From positions 86,774,777-86,838,776 of the forward strand of contig OZ018337.1 of the NCBI GenBank assembly GCA_963969495.1: a stretch of 64,000 nt of DNA. The letters run 5' to 3'. The notes under the pieces were generated by a model. The model had not been told where the DNA came from. It saw only the letters and a program-made list of their open reading frames with translations, and made no database searches. A program made the position numbers and the translations under genes. Below, one piece after another: positions 12,463 through 25,145 of this stretch. Every line of letters begins with the position of its first letter. Position 1 is the first letter of the stretch. This DNA is from Ceratothoa steindachneri (taxonomy: Eukaryota; Arthropoda; Malacostraca; Isopoda; Cymothoidae).

Positions 12463-14365
12463 TTCCTTCTATATGCAAAAAGGGTGGAATTTGGGGGGGC
12501 TTTTATGATATTTTGTCGGAAGTTGGACGATGTCACGAAACTTTCAGTTGATGAAATTCATTGAAGCCAAAGAATTGATTTCGTAGTTTGTAGGTATTTT
12601 GTGTGAATTAAAGTTTTAAAATAGGCCACTATACACTGAATAAGAGATTCATGAATTGAAAACCAAAATAATAGGTTTTATCAGCAAACTCTTTAATTTC
12701 CAAGGTAATATTTGGAGAAATTACCTTTACTTTTACTTCTCAGTAAATTTGATTAATCCCATAATATTTAACAAATAATCCTAGAACCGCTCAACAACCT
12801 ATATAATAAATTGATGAACAACCTTTAGGGATTGCTTTTAACATGGATGATTAACTTAGAAAATAATGATCTCGTGACAAATCTGGTACCTGATTAGAGC
12901 GAAAAACTAATAAAGACTCAAACTGATGACAAAGTACAACCAATTCACGGTTACAAACACTACCTTCACATGGCTCAAAACCAAAGCTACTGATAATGAT
13001 ACCAAATTAGATATAAGTAGTCAACTTCGCATTCCTCTTCCTTAAACACACTTAAATTAATTGTGCTCTTTAGGAAATGTTGCATCTAAAGGTGGAATTT
13101 CCTTTATGTGTGAGTGTAGCGACCGTGCAAACAGAGTGACCTGGATTTATCTCTCAGTTTATCCGCAGAGATGAGCGTCGCATCGATTGCAATTGTAGGG
13201 TCCATTCAAATAAGCAATTTCTTCCATTCCACCTTGAAAAAATAGGGCAATGGAGTTTAATTAATTTGCTCTATTAACTTTTAATGCCAGATAATAATGG
13301 GCATAAAATAATAGATGACAAACAAAATTAGGAAAGAATTGAGGAATGTAGGAATTGCAAAAAGGGAGGACTCTGAGGAAAGGATTTAAGACCCATAATT
13401 GAAGAGGTAAAGGAAATTCCTCTTCTCTTAATTCATCTCATTTTTATGTTTTTTATTTCAGATTTTATTTCTCTCTTTTCTTTCTCTCATTCATAAATTT
13501 GTGTCCTTGAGAAGAAGTACTGAGTGGAGTTGAGGCAACAGGGTCACGTCACTCTTCGTTCAACACATAGCAACAATTTTAGCTTTGTTTTAATTTTTAT
13601 CTTTATTTTACTTCTTAATTTTCTTTCATTCTTCTAAACTTTGCTTTAGTAAGTTTTATTCTTATAGCTTTTCATCTGTCAGTCTTTACTTTTTTCCTCG
13701 TTTCGTCTTATTCCATTCTATCTTCTAAACATTGCTATTATTCATTTTGTGGCATGCTCCTTTCACTCTTCTACTCATTTCTTATATTTACTTTATTCAT
13801 TTTATTTTAATTTATTCAATCTTTTCATTTTAGTTATCCTCAATTACTTATTCACTACCTTATTCTATCCGCTAATCGACTTTTGATACATTTTCTGACA
13901 GAAAAGTTAGGTGAAACTTACAAAATAAATCATTCATCGTATCACTCTACCACACTTTATATCATACACTTTTATTAGTTTATTTTTCACTTTTTAGGTC
14001 AGTATATCTTGTGCTTATTAATTTTTACTATTTTCATTAATCCATTCCTATATTTTTATTATTACTCTCCATTCTCCCACTTCATACATCTCAATCCTTT
14101 ACTACCAGCCCTTTTCCGGTGGGAGAAATACTCCACTCCATAATTAGGCCTTCAATTTTCCTTCACTTCCTCAATCGATCCAAGAATTTGCTCCATTCGG
14201 TCTCTCTCGGGCGATGAATTTACAGATGTTGTGAAATGAAAGTGGTGATCAAAATCACACGAAGAGTGAGGTCAACAACAAACAGGGAAAATGAAAGAAT
14301 TTCGGAAAGTAAGAAAACATGTGAAATGAAGAAAATATCTGGCTAGTTGGCAAACAAACATAATT
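12463..14365 (+). repeat. Long dispersed repeat, copy A
   Basis: This 1.9-kb stretch aligns by eye with 55548-57450 (same strand) and with 62550-64000 (opposite strand). Shared landmarks in order: a CTTTTATGATA phrase near 12500; ATGATACCAAATTA near 13000; CGCAGAGATGAGCGTCGCATC near 13165; an AATAATAGATGACAAAC phrase near 13308; a long pyrimidine-rich stretch (about 13430-14150); and GGGCGATGAATTTACAG near 14210. The three copies are well diverged with indels. I cannot identify a parent element or encoded protein. Confidence 0.7.
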
Positions 14366-14981
14366 TGTGAACGATACGTGAAGGGCGTGATGTGTTTACT
14401 GACAGTAGAAAATTGTCCATCAAAAAAGTGTCAGTGATAAAAGAGAATCTCCATTCAAATAAAAAACTGATATATTTTCATATTTCTCTTTTATTCTTTT
14501 TCATTTTATTTCATGTTTGATTGCATATGTAGGGATTGATGGCTATTGGATTAATTTGCTTGATTCTTTTAGTGTAAAAATGCAAGTAATTTGTAGGAAA
14601 ATTTTACTATCTACTCATTAAATTTATATAAACAACAAAGTAATTTTTGATCGCAAATAAAAAGGCAATTGCTATTTCAATGACAATAGTTCATAACTGA
14701 ACTGAAATTTGCAACAATTACATGTTAAATATTTATTATTTTTTTTCAATTAAGCGGCAATTTGTTGCATTATTACTAAAATATGAAACTATTGTGGTTT
14801 GTTAACTGTGTGGAGTAGAAAACTATGAATCAGGCGAGTGAAAAGCTTTGATCGCTTAGACGAAACAAAAGACTTAATCTAGGAACGGATCTTGGAGGAA
14901 GTTTGATTGATTTTGATCTAATTCGACTCCAACTTTTCAAGCGGAGAGGAGTGGTTTGGAGTCGCAGTTGCTTAATATAAC
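14366..14981. other. Gene-free spacer
   Basis: AT-rich; no gene, repeat or structured element recognised. Confidence 0.45.
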
Positions 14982-15885
14982 TCTTTAATCTCCTAAAGTT
15001 CCCTCAAGATCTTTAGTAATTCTGCTTTTTTCCTTAAATATATCTCTTATTTTGGTATTGATATATAGGGTGGCCAAGCAAATGCTTCACTAAATTCAGA
15101 TGTAATCTGATATAAATAAAAGTTCATATACAACAACTTATATGTATTCTTTATTAGCTCTGTAACTTGAAACGGTATTTCCTTAATCGTTTAAGTTCGC
15201 AAGAAATAGAGGTGCGTGTAGAAGCATTAGCCTCACCTGGAAGCATTGATGCAGAGTAAAGACATATGGCACTCTGAACGTTCACCAAGAAAGTGAGAAT
15301 GCATAACCAATCCAACTTTGCCGAATTAGTCATGAAATTTTAAAGGCAGAAGAGATACAAGCAATGAAAACCCAGTAGAAACCTTACCGTGAATAATAAT
15401 TAAGAGTCGAAGAATATCAGTTCAAAGAAATAAGAGGAAAGTTCCATTCTTTGTCTTTTACATTAGGGAGAAGAATATAAGTTTGTCATTACGCCTTTTG
15501 AGAGATCAATTAAATTAAAAGAAGAAAGCGCAGTTTCTGATACACTGAGATCGCTCAACTTTCGGAGAGATATTTCCTGTTTTTCTTCCTTTTGTCAATT
15601 CTTGTTCAAATTTGTCTTTTATAAATTATTGGGATAAGAGCGGATGCTACTTACGCTAGAGGAGATGTTAGCGAGAACTAATAGAGTAAAAGGATATTAT
15701 CTTACTCTTCCTGTTTATGTTTGTGACATGCATCAAAAAATGTGAGTTGAATCTGTGTTACAAGGCAATTAATTGGGTAGTATTTTTGTCTAGCGCCATT
15801 TTTGAACGACATAAGCACAAGAACTAACAGAGCTAGATTGTGACTGTTATTCTATCCGTCTGACAGTGATGAACCGATTCACTCT
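14982..15885 (+). repeat. ~0.9-kb dispersed repeat, copy 1
   Basis: Matches 42003-42820 in the same orientation. Shared landmarks in order: AATCTCCTAAAGTTCC at the left edge, ACAACTTATATGTATTCTT, AGCATTAGCCTCAC followed by GGAAGCATTGATGCAGA, AAACCTTACCGTGAAT, GAGCGGATGCTACT, TAATAGAGTAAAAGGATATT, and CTATCCGTCT close to the right edge. Copy 1 carries at least two blocks (about 15265-15310 and 15405-15480) that are missing from copy 2. No open frame is conserved, so the family is probably non-autonomous or non-coding. Confidence 0.75.
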
Positions 15886-18800
15886 GATAGCGGAGGCAGC
15901 TAAAAAATACGTGTATCTAAGACAAGTCATCGGCATAGAATTTGAATTGCAAAGAAATAAATGCTTAATGCCTGTGTCAAGAAGATATAAAGGAAGAAAT
16001 AAAGGAATATATGAGGGAAAAGGAGCCTAGCACTAAACCCAAAAGCAACTAGGTGGATTCATCTTTACGATCATTTTTGCTTCTTTAATTGATCTATGTA
16101 TTTCAACAAATAATAAAATTAATTTCGGGTTAGGTTTTATTGAGCTCTCTAGTTTAAATTGTTACTCAATTAATCGAATAGTACCATAAATGAAGTGGTG
16201 CGCTCTCTCGAGGCACCTTTTCACCTTTTTTATATCCCAATATTATTTCACGCCTGTTTAGACACAGCAAAGAGAGAAATATGGCAATAGAGATTCTTAA
16301 AAAATCCCTACCTAAGGTTCCAAATAGATCTCTCAACTCATCATCGTCTATTTAAACAAACAATCGCTAACACATTGACCTAGCCATCGTAACACTAAAA
16401 ACAACTGATCAGCATCAAAGAAAACATAACAAAACAACCTTATCACAGTTTAGTTACAGATAAAATAGTTTAAAAGAATCAAATAAAAAATAACAATCGA
16501 ACTAAATCTTCACTATGAGTTAATTATCACATAATCCTAAAAATATCAACTCACTTAAACAATGTCACCTAATCTAGGAAACATTAAATTTCCTGGGATC
16601 ATTTTGCGCCGGTTCGACACAGCCGCTCTTACCTACACCTGGTCACCGTTAGCTACCGTACTTGCTTACTGATAACGACACAGAGCAGAAGTTGTTACAA
16701 GGTTACAGACAGGAAGAGAATAAACGAGAGTTGTGATATATTTACCACCCAAATGACTCTTCTCTTTCATTCTCAACCAAAAGCTCACCCTTGATTTATG
16801 AAATATCTTCATTTGGCGGTGAATCATTAAAATTAAGAAGACTGAACAAAAAACAGTCACTAAAAGGGAAAATGATAACAGAAATAAACAGAATCAATTT
16901 GTGTTAAGTGAAGATAGAGGGCCATTGAAGATAGTAAGGGAAGAAAAGGTTTGCATTGTTACCCTAAAAACCCCCAAGTTTGGTCAACAGAGAAAGTGAA
17001 TTCAATGTCAAAAAGAAGTTTATATAAATAAAAGAGGTTAAATTGTGTAAACAATACTATGAAGAATGAAGAACAAAATTCCTCTTCTTTTGCAGTTTAA
17101 TCTAAACCTTTTGATGAAGGGTCACGAGTGATGAGAAGGTTAATCCCAAATATTTTTGGAATTTTTGAGGATAAACGTCTAAGGAGACGAAAAATATGAC
17201 GATAAAGCAACAAATAGCATACAGAAAATAATCCATACAGGAATAAATTGCAAAAAAATTAATGATTCTAAATATCAATGGTCAAAAGATTTTTGCAGCA
17301 AATATAATTAACTTTTAATATATTATCGGAAACATTGTTTCAATGTTTATTTGGAAACAAAAAATTAAATTCGAGATAGAAACCTCAACTATTGTTGTCG
17401 TTTTAAAGAATTCTCGTCTTATTTTAAAATATTTGGAACTCTGCGTAAAAATAAAGAAAGAGAAAATACCCAGGAATTTAGGTTAGGTTAGGATGTTTCA
17501 TCGGCCAGGTGTAACCACTTTTCATACCTCTTGCTCCAAATATAAATACGAATACACTCTTTTATTTATTAATTGAAAGTAAATAAAGACACTGCGTCGG
17601 CATTGCGGCTATGAGGGCTTTGTCTCAGTATTTAATAAAATATATAAAGTTCTTAAAAATTAAAGTTTGTGTAATTTAAAAATCAGAACGACAAGTAAAG
17701 GCGCTATGTTGTGGTAGTAAGTGTAACTCTCCACACCTTATCGTTGTTTTCCTCTGTCATTTAATACATTATATCTGTCCATGACTCCCCGAATGGCTGG
17801 ATAAAAAAGGTAGTCAAAACAGAAACACTGTTCAACAGAGTCATTGGTCTGGCATTCTAAGCTCTGTCCAAGAAAATACCGAAAGCAAAAGAAATTGGCC
17901 TCTTTATAAGATTTAAAACTAGTTGTGAAATAGTTGTATGAACTAAAAAATCTGATTTCTTGTTGTTCACAGAAATCCTTTGGGAGGACACAAATAACTT
18001 TCGCGCAATTATTGCCAATTATTTCACAAAGAAATGACGAAGATTCTTCAAAATCACCTCCAGATCTTCGGGTTTTATTCCTCATGGCAAAAAGGCTGAA
18101 AACTTCTGAAACGAAGCTCGCATACAACGACACTATAATTTACGGAGTCGCATCTCTTATTCAAAGGACACTTTCCTGAAGTAGCTCAGTTGTTTTATTC
18201 CTACTAAGCTCCCCATCTGAGAGAGGAAATCTAGACTCTGATATAATAATTCAATAGTCTCAAAAGTAGGGGACATCTTTTATGAAGTCCCAATATTGCT
18301 TTATTTCATCATTTAAACCTAAGTAATCACAAAAGCAATTTCTGATAACTAGAAGTATTAACTAAAAATATTCTTTGTAAACACTTCATGAAAGAAAGAA
18401 TTATTAATATAATACTGGAAAACAAGATCCGATCTTTGTTAAATTCCTTCAATTTTTCAGGAAAATATTTAGAAGCAGGAAAAAAAGGTCTTTTCCTATC
18501 AAATCCGAGCAGGAATTTCGACATGAAAATTTTGCCATTGCTCGTTTGAAACATATTCGCCTTGGATCCGTTCAGCTCTAATGGAAAATAAAACAAGTCC
18601 ACTTGAATATGTTAAAATATTCTAAACTGAGAGTTGTAAAATATCGTTATATATTTATAAAACAATTAGAGAGATAAAAGTTTACCCTCCCAAAACATTA
18701 CTATAATTGTCTGGTGGAATTTTTTAGAGCCATAAATTCAAGCTTCGATATTATGAAATAAAGGCTCAAATAATTAGAATGCTTCACATCTAAACTACCA

Positions 18801-20580
18801 TATTCTTATATAAAGGACACAAAGATCAAATATTCTCTTTAAACGGTAGCATTACAGACGCGTCCATTAACAAATGGTATACAATCAAGTGTTCAAGTCA
18901 ATGCTCTTTCACACTCACCTATTGCGTCATGTATATTTTCTAGAAGAATATTTGGGCGAATATCTTTGAAATTAAAGGCATTGGCTATTTCACATTAAAT
19001 AATAATGTAACACGAATAAACAAAAAGATAATTGACGGAAAATTTGCTGAATTAAGAGGCAGCCATTACTAAAAGGCGGAAAGATAAAGGCTTAGTCGAA
19101 AAATAATAAAAAATGCGAATAATCCATAAATGTTTTAGACTTCAATGAATGCATATAAATAACACATATAAAAGTATTTTGGTAATATTTTAAGAAAGAA
19201 ATAGTAAAAAAACAACCATCGTCAGTAGTATTAGAGGACAAGGGAAAGAAGTCATGATGAATAAAGAAGATTTAAATCTAAAACGATTCTGAAAAATCAA
19301 TTTCATCAACACAATTTTCCCTTACGATTTAAGAGATGAGAAATAAAAAAAATGTGTTCATTTTAAGTTCAATGCACTGGACAGGGGGAATAAATGCCTC
19401 AAATTGAACAAAATACACGAAACAGTGTCCTAGCAATTTAATTCAAGCAAAGTGGTGTTATATGTGTATTGTGAACCTAAATAGCTTTCTATCACACTTG
19501 CAAAACTGGATAGAGGCGATGTCGAATGAAAGTTGGGTTGAATATTCATAAGCAGTCAGACATAAATGCAAATATTCTTCACAGCGAAGTCAAATAATAA
19601 TTCTCGTACGAAGTTTTTGCTAGATATAATCCGAAAATAATTAATGCGAGAGAAAGGAAACGAACGAAATGGAATAGGGAGAATGCGATGATCTCATTCA
19701 TGGTGGATGGCTGAAGTATCGTCGATGTCAGGTAGATTTTTGATTTTTATGAAATTAATAAGTATGAATGGACAAAGAGGCGACATAAGGTAAAGGGAAT
19801 AGTAAAGACTTTGGACAACTGGAAAAATAAAATTAGAGAAAAGGTGGTAGGGCAAACGGTTGAAATAATTAGATAATGAGGCAAACACGCAAGTTGAGAA
19901 AGAAAAATTGTTTGCTGCATGGAGAATAAGGCGGGGCGAATAGCAGAGGAAGGTGGAATCAGATGTGATTAAATCAACGAGAAAGGGAAGGTATGCGAGA
20001 ATACTTGAAATGAGATAGGAGCTAAAGGTTAAAATTGGGATGTAGCATATCTGAAATACTTTAATCAAAGTAAAGGAGGTCATGCAAGGGTTCTCCGAGG
20101 TGGGGTTGGGTAGAATTAAAAAGAAAAGCCAAGAACCATAAATACGGAATGTTTTTATCAATTGCTCAGTCTCTACTGAACAGAAGGTGCACTTACAAAT
20201 CATTAATAGTGCAGCCGAGATTGTGAGAAGGATGCCGATGAATGGAGGATCGAACAACTGAAGGACCAGAGTAAGAAACCGGCTAATCAATCATTTGGAA
20301 AGAAGATGAATGAGAATCATGAGTTGTGAAAGAAGCATTTTGGGAAAGAAAGGAGAAAGGTGAAAAACAGATTTGATAAAAGCTGTATGAAGCAAAGCGA
20401 TAAGAATGAAAGGGTAAGTGTGATGAGCACGTCAAAGGTAGAAGGCAAGCAAATTTGTAACTATGAAAGCGGAAGTAAATGAAAAGATGTGTGTAATTTT
20501 GAGTTAAACCAGGTGGTCGATCAGGGTATGGACGAGTTCAGCATGAACGGAATTGTTAGTGCTAATTGTTGTAGGTTGTT
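15886..20580. other. Gene-free spacer with a purine-rich block
   Basis: No recognised gene. A minus-strand frame of 131 codons at 17738-18133 has no familiar motif. From about 19.2 to 20.5 kb the plus strand is strongly purine-rich (GA-rich). That depletes minus-strand stop codons and explains the long but repetitive-looking 198-codon frame at 19694-20290, which I do not call a gene. Confidence 0.5.
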
Positions 20581-20636
20581 GTAGTGAAGATAGAGGCACT
20601 GAGATGCTAAAGTGTGTTGGTAACCACCACGCTGAA

Positions 20637-20679
20637 ATACCACGACGCTCATAGCGAAAAGCTATAAGCGTCGTGGTAT
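20637..20679 (+). other. Strong DNA/RNA hairpin
   Basis: A 13-bp perfect stem (ATACCACGACGCT paired with its exact reverse complement), then one C/A mismatch, then a further 5-bp stem (ATAGC/GCTAT) around a GAAAA loop. It is far stronger than expected by chance in AT-rich DNA. It sits just upstream of a tRNA-like B box and may be part of a short mobile element or a structured transcript. Confidence 0.75.
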
Positions 20680-20723
20680 GTTAGCTAATAGCGCTTAATG
20701 ACACAGGTTCAAATCCATCTCCT
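20676..20723 (+). other. tRNA-like pol III promoter remnant, possible SINE head
   Basis: GGTTCAAATCC at 20706-20716 matches the tRNA B-box pattern (GGTTCRANTCC). Upstream, GTGGTATGTTAGCTAATAGCGC at 20674-20695 resembles a tRNA D-arm/A-box region, with AATGACACA between. A proper T-stem and acceptor stem cannot be formed, so this is not a functional tRNA. A tRNA-derived SINE head is the simplest explanation, but no second copy was found in the window. Confidence 0.35.
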
Positions 20724-22378
20724 TTACTCATTTTCTTATAACGGATAAAATAGTTTGCCCCTATTTTTTTTGTTACTATATCTCCCTTTTTCTCTCTTAA
20801 GCTTTAATGGTTCACGTAATAATTATTTCCGTAGTGTTTTTCCGAGTTGTTTTGCCAGTTTTCATTTCTTTGGGCCTTTAAAATACATCTATTATATAAT
20901 CTTATCATGTGTCATGTGATTTTAAATCATATATATATAATTATATATATGTATATAAATATATATTTGATGTGGTTTTATCCTGTTGTTGCTTGCGAAT
21001 GACAGATTATCTTTGCATATTTTTACTCAATAAACTTACTTTTCTTTTCCGACGGAAAAGTCAAATTACAACTACATTAAGGATGCAAGCACTTATCCTA
21101 CAAGGAAAAGTACTTCATTTTTAAATAACATTCGTTCCTTTGACGTCAGTTTTCCTTTATTATCTATAAATTGATAGAAAATAGATCCCTAAATATAAAA
21201 TTAGTCCAAAATAAAACAGAAATGATCAAATGGAGACAAGAAAGAGAAAGTATTTGAGAGGTTAAAAGGATCTTGCTGGTGGAATTGAATAGTTAAAAAG
21301 AAGGAAAATCTTTTATTTTCGCTCAAGAATATATTGAGTTCATGACTTATTTCTCTTATTTAATTAATTTTAGATATTTTTACATTTATTGATTGATATT
21401 TGAAGGGGAAAGAATAAAAAAAGCACACTGATAACTTATTGAATTTTACAGTCAGGTTTGTTTTAAGTGAAGGATGATGGATTATGAATAATATATGATA
21501 GTATAACTAGGCAGAAAAAGTAAGCGAATGACAAAATATTGAATGGATGATCTCTTTTATTGATGTAAATTATCTAAATATTCTATAATTCATTAACATC
21601 CACTCACCTTTTACTGTGATCTTACATCACCATTATTGTTATATATTAAGTATTTCCATTTTCTACAATGAAAGTAGTGTGGAATGTTTTTTATATTAAT
21701 AACCTCTATTTTCAATAGCATTTCTATAATTTTAATTTATGCTTAACGTTTTTGTATCAAACAAGTTTTTAGACGATATTCTGAACTCTCTTCTCTCACG
21801 TTGAAAAATTAAGACAGATTCAGAATTGAAAATTACACCTAAAAAATTCTCCTAGCGAAACGACTTTGATATCTTCGCAAGTTGATTCCTTGGTCGTAGC
21901 TGGTTTAATTTAATAAAACGAGCTGTTAAAACGAAGTTGGAAAACCCTTTAATTCGCATTTTAATTACCATTTCTTCAAATTGAGCTTTCCAATTTGAGG
22001 GCTAATTTAAACCTGAGGAATTTTTAATCTCTTCTGTTTAATCTTTGATCATGAGGTTTCTTATTTTACTCCTTATATAGTAACCATTAATTACCTTTCA
22101 AACAGAATCAATTCAAATATTGTACATGTTAGCTAACAATTAGGAAATGGCCATTTTCATTACACATTTTGCTCTAACATTTTATATTCATTCTACATTG
22201 TTAAATGGTCTTGCAAAATCCTTCACTCTTGTTTCTATCTTTAAACAGACGAGATTTTGACAAAATAGGTAAATATGTAGATTTGCGGCTCGGCCGAAAA
22301 TTGTTTTTTTTTAGTAAATATTTTCGTTCGCCTGTGTCAGAATATTCATGCGCGTTTGAGTTTTTTTCGAAATATAGC
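20724..22378. other. Gene-free spacer
   Basis: AT-rich, with a run of interrupted (AT)n at about 20925-20965. No gene or repeat relation recognised. Confidence 0.45.
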
Positions 22379-23362
22379 TGGCGCCATTTTTGTTATACAC
22401 AACTAAAGAACTAAAATCGCTGTTTACTTAATTTATTTCGGGGGGAATACTTCAGAAATAGCGATGAGGAAAGCGTGAAGTCTTTCTTTAATTCCCTTTT
22501 TGGTCAATGGGAAGCGATTGCAGAAGATGACGGTTGGAAGATAGGCGTCGAACTGTTCCTTTTTTCTTCCGTATTTGTGGATTGAACTTCTCACATGCCG
22601 CCAGGCGCGTTCAATATTTTGGTTGCTTGCGCTACTTTCCGGGTCAACAAACATTTTGGAATGGTTGACGGACCGATGTTTATAGCCCTCCAATTCCAAA
22701 CCGGCGTGAGCAGCCCAACAATCCGAAATGATGAGTGTTCCGGGCACGATTCACTCTTTAATTACTGAGATAAGTGTTTCTTTGGTGCGAGCTTGAACCA
22801 GGACCATAAAAAAGTTTTTGTCCCCCCGTTCGAAGCCCCCGAAAACCCACACTCCTTTAAGCACTTTCCCTTTATTGTATTTCCTTTTGCCAAACTATGC
22901 TTCATCCAATTCGACTACCTTTCCCTCACCGGCAATCTACGACCTATTTTGTTCACAATCAATGAAGTTTTTTGTGTAAATTTGACTTCATGGGACAGAA
23001 CTTCTAGTGTCAATTGGTTGATTAGAAACCAGTAAATAATTTGCAGAATAGTTTTTACAGAGATCCAGGCGTTTAAGAAAAACGTGCTATTTAATGCTGT
23101 TTTTTTTAAAAATGGCGCTCACTTGAATCACGTTTTGTTTTAGATCATCTAAATTCAAAATAAGGGGTAACATCTAATGCCCAGCCACAAATCTCGCAAT
23201 CGCTTTCAATTTTAACTAAAGTATGAACGTCCAAATAGGGTACAAATTTTTCTCTATCAGAAACTAAAGTTAATAATTAGGAAATAGACGACGGACACAC
23301 TTAGCAAACTGATACCATTTTATAACTGCGTGAAAAACGTCTGTATAATACCAAAACGGCTG
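22379..23362 (-). mobile_element. Possible outline of a Merlin element
   Basis: The transposase remnant lies between two imperfectly matching inverted ends: GGCGCCATTTTTGTTATACA at the left and, read inward from the right, CAGCCGTTTTGGTATTATAC. The match has several mismatches and a short gap, and I cannot find a convincing 8-9 bp target duplication. A span of about 0.98 kb would suit a Merlin element with little sequence outside the gene. The edges are tentative. Confidence 0.3.
22433..23270 (-). pseudogene. Merlin (ISXO2/IS1595-like) transposase, broken
   Basis: Reading leftward on the minus strand: a putative zinc pair CEICGW near 23195; STFFLNAWISVKTILQ near 23070; a helix-rich stretch leading to IVNKIGR near 22960; VVELDEA near 22910 with the first catalytic Asp; FGKRKYNKGKVLKGVWVFGG just after it; GTLIISDCWAAH near 22735 with the second Asp; VNHSKMFVDPE; and QNIERAWRHVRSSIHKYG with the catalytic Glu. 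This order is the signature of ISXO2-like DDE transposases, which in animals are the Merlin superfamily. The total length of about 280 codons fits. Breaks: TAG at 22895-22897 straight after DEA, TGA at 22751-22753 before the second Asp motif, another TGA in the zinc region, and at least two frameshifts (near 22925 and 23115). The gene is dead, but all three catalytic acids are still visible. Confidence 0.85.
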
Positions 23363-23780
23363 AAAGAAGTAGTTCTTTTAAACGCCGATAGCTAATTAGA
23401 TTTAAATGTATAAAAAAAGGTAATAAAAATATTCAAATGGGGAAAAATATTTTGACAACTAATAATGACTCCAAATGAGGATAATGAAAAGATATTAAGT
23501 GAAAAACAAAATATAAATTCAAATCAGTCATTTCTGAAGTCAGACCCTACCCCCACCCCTATTATAATTCGCAAAACGATTAAAGCGTTGACATGATGTA
23601 GTTAAATCATTCACCTCTGTAAACGTTAGGACATTATTCTATAAACAATTATATAACATTATATACTGAGGGGACTGTGCCCCCAAGACCCCCAATTTAA
23701 TGAAACTCAGAATCATCATAGTGTGGTCCCCCCATTGTGTTTACCCCGACACGAGTGGTTCTCTTAAATGTACTATTAAA
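23363..23780. other. Gene-free spacer
   Basis: AT-rich with no recognised feature. Confidence 0.4.
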
Positions 23781-25145
23781 ACGTGAATCATTTTGGAACA
23801 CGGACAAAATACTGCGTCCCATTGTTTGAGCCGCTAATCTACATATTTACCACAAATTGTTCTGTAAGATCTTTTTTTTCATTCTACATTGTTTTATCTT
23901 TACCTTTCAAATTCTGCATTACATTCTTTGCTTCATCTCCCCTATGTACTGCGAAAGTTAGAGTAATGGAAAAGACCATTAAGGGGCTATCGCGTCTTCT
24001 TGCTATGTACCCTGATCGCGACCCAAGGCAATTAAAGAAGTCTGTTGGCGATGAATCTATCTCTCCTTCTAGATAATTTCGGAGTATATATTCGAGACTT
24101 CGAAGTTCACATTCAGATTGTGTTTGAAGCCGCTGACTAGTAAGTCAGTCGTAACGGCTTCCTTAGACGAGAAGGAATCGAGTACATTTTCGTTCAGAGA
24201 AGAAATGAATGATTGTCCAAGAGCCAAGTAAGAGCTAGTCGTCACTCTGTGTTTATCGTAGAGATAGTAGGCGTGCTTCAACCCTTCTCACCACATTTTC
24301 TGATTTTAAGAATCGGAAAAGCCATCCCCGAAGCACCCTCTATTTGCCTCTTAAGGATAAGAGCCCCCCATCCCCAACTTTATTTTCTCGAAGTTGGATT
24401 GAGAGTCCTGTGTGATGCCCACAAGTAAAAGGTCTAACTTATCTACCTAGTCCTACTCGCCACTCATCAAAGTAAAAGGGATTTAACCCCCGCGTCGTTA
24501 CGCCCTCCCATCTTTACCGCGTGGAACCTCAAAGATCCCCTTTGCTCTAGAACTTGCGTAATTGTAAAATCATTACTTAATTAAGTATCATTCGGGTCAA
24601 ACTTAATTGATAGTTTTAATCATTGTAAAAGTCTAAATACCACGTACATAAGTGTACGCAGAAATACTCCGACACAAGCTACGTGTCCCTCCCATATTTC
24701 CAAATGCACCAGCCTCGAATTCTATGTCGCCCCTTTTCGCGCCATCGTAAACTCCGACGTGGCTCGAAGTAGTTAAGGACTTATACTGTCTGCCCACCGA
24801 TGAAAAAGTCTTTCGCGTGGTGATATGGATTTTATAGAAATTCGGCGCTCTCTCTCCATTTCTGTTCGGAAGGAAAATAAAAGGAGAACTTCTCCCTGGA
24901 ATCAGGCAGAAGATGTTAGACTTACGTTGTGAAGTGGTGCTCAATCCACATAAAAAACAGTTCGCCCGTTGCAAGAAAGGAACTTCTCGGGGAATTGGTT
25001 GCAGCCGTCACGGTACTTGTAGGTGCTAAACTTCTCGCAGCCCACCCCCCCTTCAGATTGAGTGGTTACACAGGACCTCCTTCTGCGGATTACCCTAAAC
25101 GTAGCTAGGTAATCGGTTTCGGCTACTCACTCCAGGACCCAAATA
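23781..25145. other. GC-richer island of unknown origin
   Basis: This block stands out from the AT-rich flanks by its C and G content and many CpG steps. A plus-strand frame at 23783-24076 ends in a charged segment (MEKTIKGLSRLLAMYPDRDP) and a minus-strand frame runs through 24633-24974 (113 codons), but I recognise neither. Its composition would suit a 5' exon/promoter region, or the leader or LTR of an old retroelement. No terminal repeats were found. Confidence 0.35.

Noticed and set aside
15790..15812. GCGCCATTTTT shared with the Merlin left end
   Set aside because: It is an internal part of the 0.9-kb repeat, whose second copy has a different sequence here; the match with the Merlin end is short and probably chance.
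17478..17492. GGTTAGGTTAGG, like the arthropod telomere repeat TTAGG
   Set aside because: Only about two units; expected by chance in sequence of this size.
17738..18133. 131-codon minus-strand frame
   Set aside because: No recognised motif, no splice signals, and an opposite-strand frame is open over the same bases.
19694..20290. 198-codon minus-strand open frame
   Set aside because: The plus strand is purine-rich over more than 1 kb, which removes minus-strand stops; the translation is composition-driven and has no motif.
23781..24076. Possible retrotransposon gag start
   Set aside because: A short charged peptide alone, without zinc knuckle, protease or reverse transcriptase text, does not support the call.
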